From an uncultured Comamonadaceae bacterium (GTDB lineage Bacteria; Pseudomonadota; Gammaproteobacteria; Burkholderiales; Burkholderiaceae), in the NCBI GenBank assembly GCA_946482115.1, contig CAMLQP010000106.1, positions 1 through 8,849 on the forward strand: a stretch of DNA of 8,849 bases. The letters are read 5' to 3'. This document shows positions 7,089 through 8,849 of this stretch, piece by piece. The notes beneath the pieces are model-generated. The model had not been told where the DNA came from and made no database searches. It was given only the letters and a program-made list of their open reading frames with translations. Made by a program: the position numbers and the translations under genes. Each line of letters starts with the position of its first letter. The stretch's first letter is position 1.

Positions 7089-7091
7089 TGA

Positions 7092-7104
7092 TTAGATCGG
7101 CTAA
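7092..7104. promoter_or_regulatory. Candidate LysR-type operator (T-N11-A, TTAG-N5-CTAA)
   Basis: The 13-bp sequence TTAGATCGGCTAA is a perfect interrupted palindrome (TTAG-N5-CTAA) and fits the general LysR recognition pattern T-N11-A. It lies in the only AT-rich part of the spacer, 4 bp from the LysR start codon and 73 bp before the aldolase ATG. A wider imperfect symmetry, GATTA (7090-7094) with TAATC (7109-7113), overlaps it. The assignment is by pattern and position. Confidence 0.5.
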
Positions 7105-7145
7105 ACAATAATCCAGAAAACATCGTTTGCCTACCGGATGGCGTT

Positions 7146-7160
7146 GCCGCAGACTGCGGC
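7146..7160 (+). other. Perfect 6-bp hairpin in the aldolase leader
   Basis: GCCGCA (7146-7151) and TGCGGC (7155-7160) are perfect inverted repeats with a GAC loop. The element lies 17 nt before the aldolase start and 4 nt before the Shine-Dalgarno GGAGA. It could be a short mRNA leader stem or a second protein-binding palindrome. No T-run follows, so it is not a typical terminator. Confidence 0.35.
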
Positions 7161-7177
7161 CCATGGAGACCGCAGCG

Positions 7178-7960
7178 ATGAACCCTTTCGACGACCTGCC
7201 GCCGGTGCCAGCCGGCATGCACCCCGACGAGTGGCGCGCCCGTGTCGAGCTGGCCGCCTGCTACCGCGTGTTCGCCCACCTGGGTTGGACCGAGATGATC
7301 TACAACCACATCACGGTGCGCCTGCCGGCCAGCGTGAGCGGCACGGACCGGCAGTTCCTCATCAACCCCTTCGGCCTGCACTACAGCGAGGTCACCGCGC
7401 GCAACCTGGTGAAGATCGACCTCGCGGGCCGCGTGCTCGACGGTTCGCCGTTCCCGGTCAACCCGGCCGGCTTCACGGTGCATGCCGCCATCCACGACGG
7501 CCTGCCCGGCGCGCACTGCGTGATGCACACCCACACCACGGCCGGCGTGGCCGTGGCCTGCCACGCCGCGGGCCTGCACCAGAACAACTTCTACAGCGCG
7601 CAGCTGCACGGCATGGTGGCGTATCACGACTTCGAGGGCATCACCATCCACGCCAACGAAGGCCCCCGGCTGCTGCGCAGCATCGGCGACAGGCCCGCGG
7701 TGATCCTGCGCAACCACGGCCTGCTGGCCTGGGGCGAGAACGTGCCACATGCCTTTGTCATACTCTGGACGCTGCAACGGGCCTGCGAGGTCCAGCTCGC
7801 CACGCTGTCTATGGGAACGGCCATTCCCGTGCCCGAGGCCGTCGCGCAGAGATGCACCCGCGACGCGCTGCAGTTCAACCCCGCGCACGGCGCGGGCCAG
7901 GATGTCTTCCATGCGCTGGTGCGGCAGGTGGACCGCACCGACGCTTCTTACCGAAACTGA
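7178..7960 (+). CDS. Class II aldolase/adducin-family protein
   Basis: A 260-residue cytoplasmic protein of the zinc-dependent class II aldolase/epimerase fold. The domain spans about residues 20-225. The zinc-binding histidines are visible: H117 and H119 in MHTHTTAGVAV and H180 in LRNHGLLAWG. Their spacing equals that of E. coli fuculose-1-phosphate aldolase (His92, His94, His155). The position equivalent to its catalytic Glu73 is Gly98 in NPAGFTVH, so classical retro-aldol chemistry by that residue is unlikely; many adducin-like bacterial relatives share this. Candidate reactions are a decarboxylation, epimerisation or aldol-type step on a small hydroxy/keto acid, but none can be assigned. 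I chose the ATG at 7178 because GGAGA lies 8 nt upstream; the ATG at 7163 and a TTG at 7127 in frame have no ribosome binding site. The next gene starts 2 bases after the stop. Confidence 0.9.
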   Translation: MNPFDDLPPVPAGMHPDEWRARVELAACYRVFAHLGWTEMIYNHITVRLPASVSGTDRQFLINPFGLHYSEVTARNLVKIDLAGRVLDGSPFPVNPAGFTVHAAIHDGLPGAHCVMHTHTTAGVAVACHAAGLHQNNFYSAQLHGMVAYHDFEGITIHANEGPRLLRSIGDRPAVILRNHGLLAWGENVPHAFVILWTLQRACEVQLATLSMGTAIPVPEAVAQRCTRDALQFNPAHGAGQDVFHALVRQVDRTDASYRN

Positions 7961-7962
7961 AC

Positions 7963-8849
7963 ATGCAACGCATCGCGATCGTGGGCGCCGGCGCCATCGG
8001 CGGCTGGATGGGGGAAGGACTGGCACGCGCCGGCGCCGAGGTGTCGGTGCTGGCGCGCGGCGCCACGCTGCAAGCCGTGCGTGCGCATGGCCTGCGCGTG
8101 CGCCAGGGCGAGGCCGAGCGTGCCGCGCCAGTGCGTGCGAGCGACCGCGCGGCCGACCTCGGTCCGCAAGACCTGGTGGTGATCGCCGTGAAGGCACCCG
8201 CGCTGCCGGCGCTGGCACCGCAGATCGTGCCCCTGCTGGGCCCGGACACCGCCGTGCTGACGGCCATGAACGGCGTGCCGTGGTGGTTCCTGCACGGGCT
8301 GGGCGGCACGCTGGGCGGCCAGGCCCTGGCCTCGGTGGACGCCGATGGCGGCATCGCCCGTGCTGTTCAGCCCGAACGCGTGATCGGCGGCGTGGTGCAC
8401 GCGAGCTGTTCGCTGGACGCGCCGGGCATCGCGCGCCAGCATTTCGGCAACCGGCTGATCGTGGGCGAACCCTCGGGCGCGTCCACGCCACGCCTGCAGG
8501 CCCTGGCCGGCTGGCTGCAACGCGGCGGCTTCGAAATCGAGGTGTCCGACCGCATCCAGCGCGACATCTGGTTCAAGCTCTGGGGCAACATGACCATGAA
8601 CCCGATTTCGGCCATCACGGGCGCCACCACCGACCGCGTGCTGGCCGACGACGACCTGCGCGGCTTCATCTCGGCCGTGATGCGCGAGGCCCAGGCCGTG
8701 GGGGCGAAGATCGGCCTGCCGATCGACCAGTCTCCCGAGGACCGGCATGCGGTGACCCGCAAGCTCGGCGCCTTCAAGACCTCCATGCTGCAGGACGTGG
8801 AAGCCGGCCGGCCGGTGGAGCTGGACGCGCTGGTGGGCGCGGTGCTGGA
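7963..8849 (+). CDS. 2-dehydropantoate 2-reductase (ketopantoate reductase)-family protein, 3' end missing
   Basis: 295 codons are visible and the frame is open at the right edge; the family usually has about 300-340 residues, so little is missing. The N-terminal Rossmann fold carries GAGAIGG (8-14) for NAD(P)H. The C-terminal helical domain carries the catalytic lysine in FKLWGNMTMNPISA (K205), a Ser in KTSMLQD (S274) and the conserved Glu in GRPVELDALVG (E286), equivalent to K176, S244 and E256 of E. coli PanE. The family reduces ketopantoate to pantoate with NADPH in pantothenate synthesis, but many paralogues act on other 2-keto or hydroxy acids. Pairing with a class II aldolase under a LysR regulator argues for a catabolic paralogue here. 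The ATG at 7963 lies 2 bases after the aldolase stop, so the two genes are very likely one operon. Confidence 0.92.
   Translation, partial: MQRIAIVGAGAIGGWMGEGLARAGAEVSVLARGATLQAVRAHGLRVRQGEAERAAPVRASDRAADLGPQDLVVIAVKAPALPALAPQIVPLLGPDTAVLTAMNGVPWWFLHGLGGTLGGQALASVDADGGIARAVQPERVIGGVVHASCSLDAPGIARQHFGNRLIVGEPSGASTPRLQALAGWLQRGGFEIEVSDRIQRDIWFKLWGNMTMNPISAITGATTDRVLADDDLRGFISAVMREAQAVGAKIGLPIDQSPEDRHAVTRKLGAFKTSMLQDVEAGRPVELDALVGAVL

Noticed and set aside
7085..8491. 468-residue minus-strand open frame across the aldolase and reductase genes
   Set aside because: It spans two genes with recognised active-site motifs on the other strand and has the biased composition of a high-GC shadow.

Overview
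The window is a dense, high-GC (strongly G/C at third codon positions) bacterial chromosomal segment. It carries seven protein-coding genes. Two of them are cut by the window edges: an indolepyruvate oxidoreductase on the left and a ketopantoate-reductase-like gene on the right. Protein content and gene style (a large fused-type indolepyruvate ferredoxin oxidoreductase, an Lrp/AsnC regulator with the recognition helix SAAPCWRRV, and a LysR regulator divergent from a class II aldolase) suggest a betaproteobacterium of the Burkholderiales, probably Comamonadaceae. This is an inference from remembered families, not a database result. I see no rRNA, tRNA, CRISPR, insertion sequence, phage gene or origin.

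Left part (1-3973). A minus-strand gene for the N-terminus of an indolepyruvate:ferredoxin oxidoreductase runs off the left edge. Across a 229-bp, partly AT-rich intergenic region lies a divergent plus-strand pair. The first is a large membrane c-di-GMP enzyme (MASE1-CHASE-GGDEF-EAL) with both catalytic motifs intact. The second is an Lrp/AsnC-family regulator whose ATG overlaps the first gene's stop codon by 4 bases. The Lrp-type regulator could control the divergent aromatic keto-acid oxidoreductase; this is inferred from gene position only.

Middle (3983-6166). An MFS_3-type exporter with a C-terminal monooxygenase-like (ABM/dimeric alpha-beta barrel) extension lies on the minus strand, convergent with the Lrp gene and only 9 bp away. 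It is divergent, across 69 bp, from a plus-strand universal stress protein with a complete ATP-binding motif and a very good ribosome binding site.

Right part (6180-8849). A minus-strand LysR-type regulator is divergent from a tightly packed plus-strand pair: a class II aldolase/adducin-family protein (zinc histidines present, usual catalytic glutamate absent) and a ketopantoate reductase-like dehydrogenase starting 2 bases after the aldolase stop. An 89-bp spacer holds a perfect T-N11-A LysR-type box (TTAG-N5-CTAA) and a perfect 6-bp hairpin. This looks like a small LysR-controlled catabolic module for an unknown hydroxy or keto acid.

Overall this is an ordinary chromosomal region of known families. 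I do not see a convincing undescribed system. The most notable points are the translationally coupled c-di-GMP enzyme and Lrp regulator next to an indolepyruvate oxidoreductase, the glutamate-less aldolase paired with a reductase, and the LysR box.
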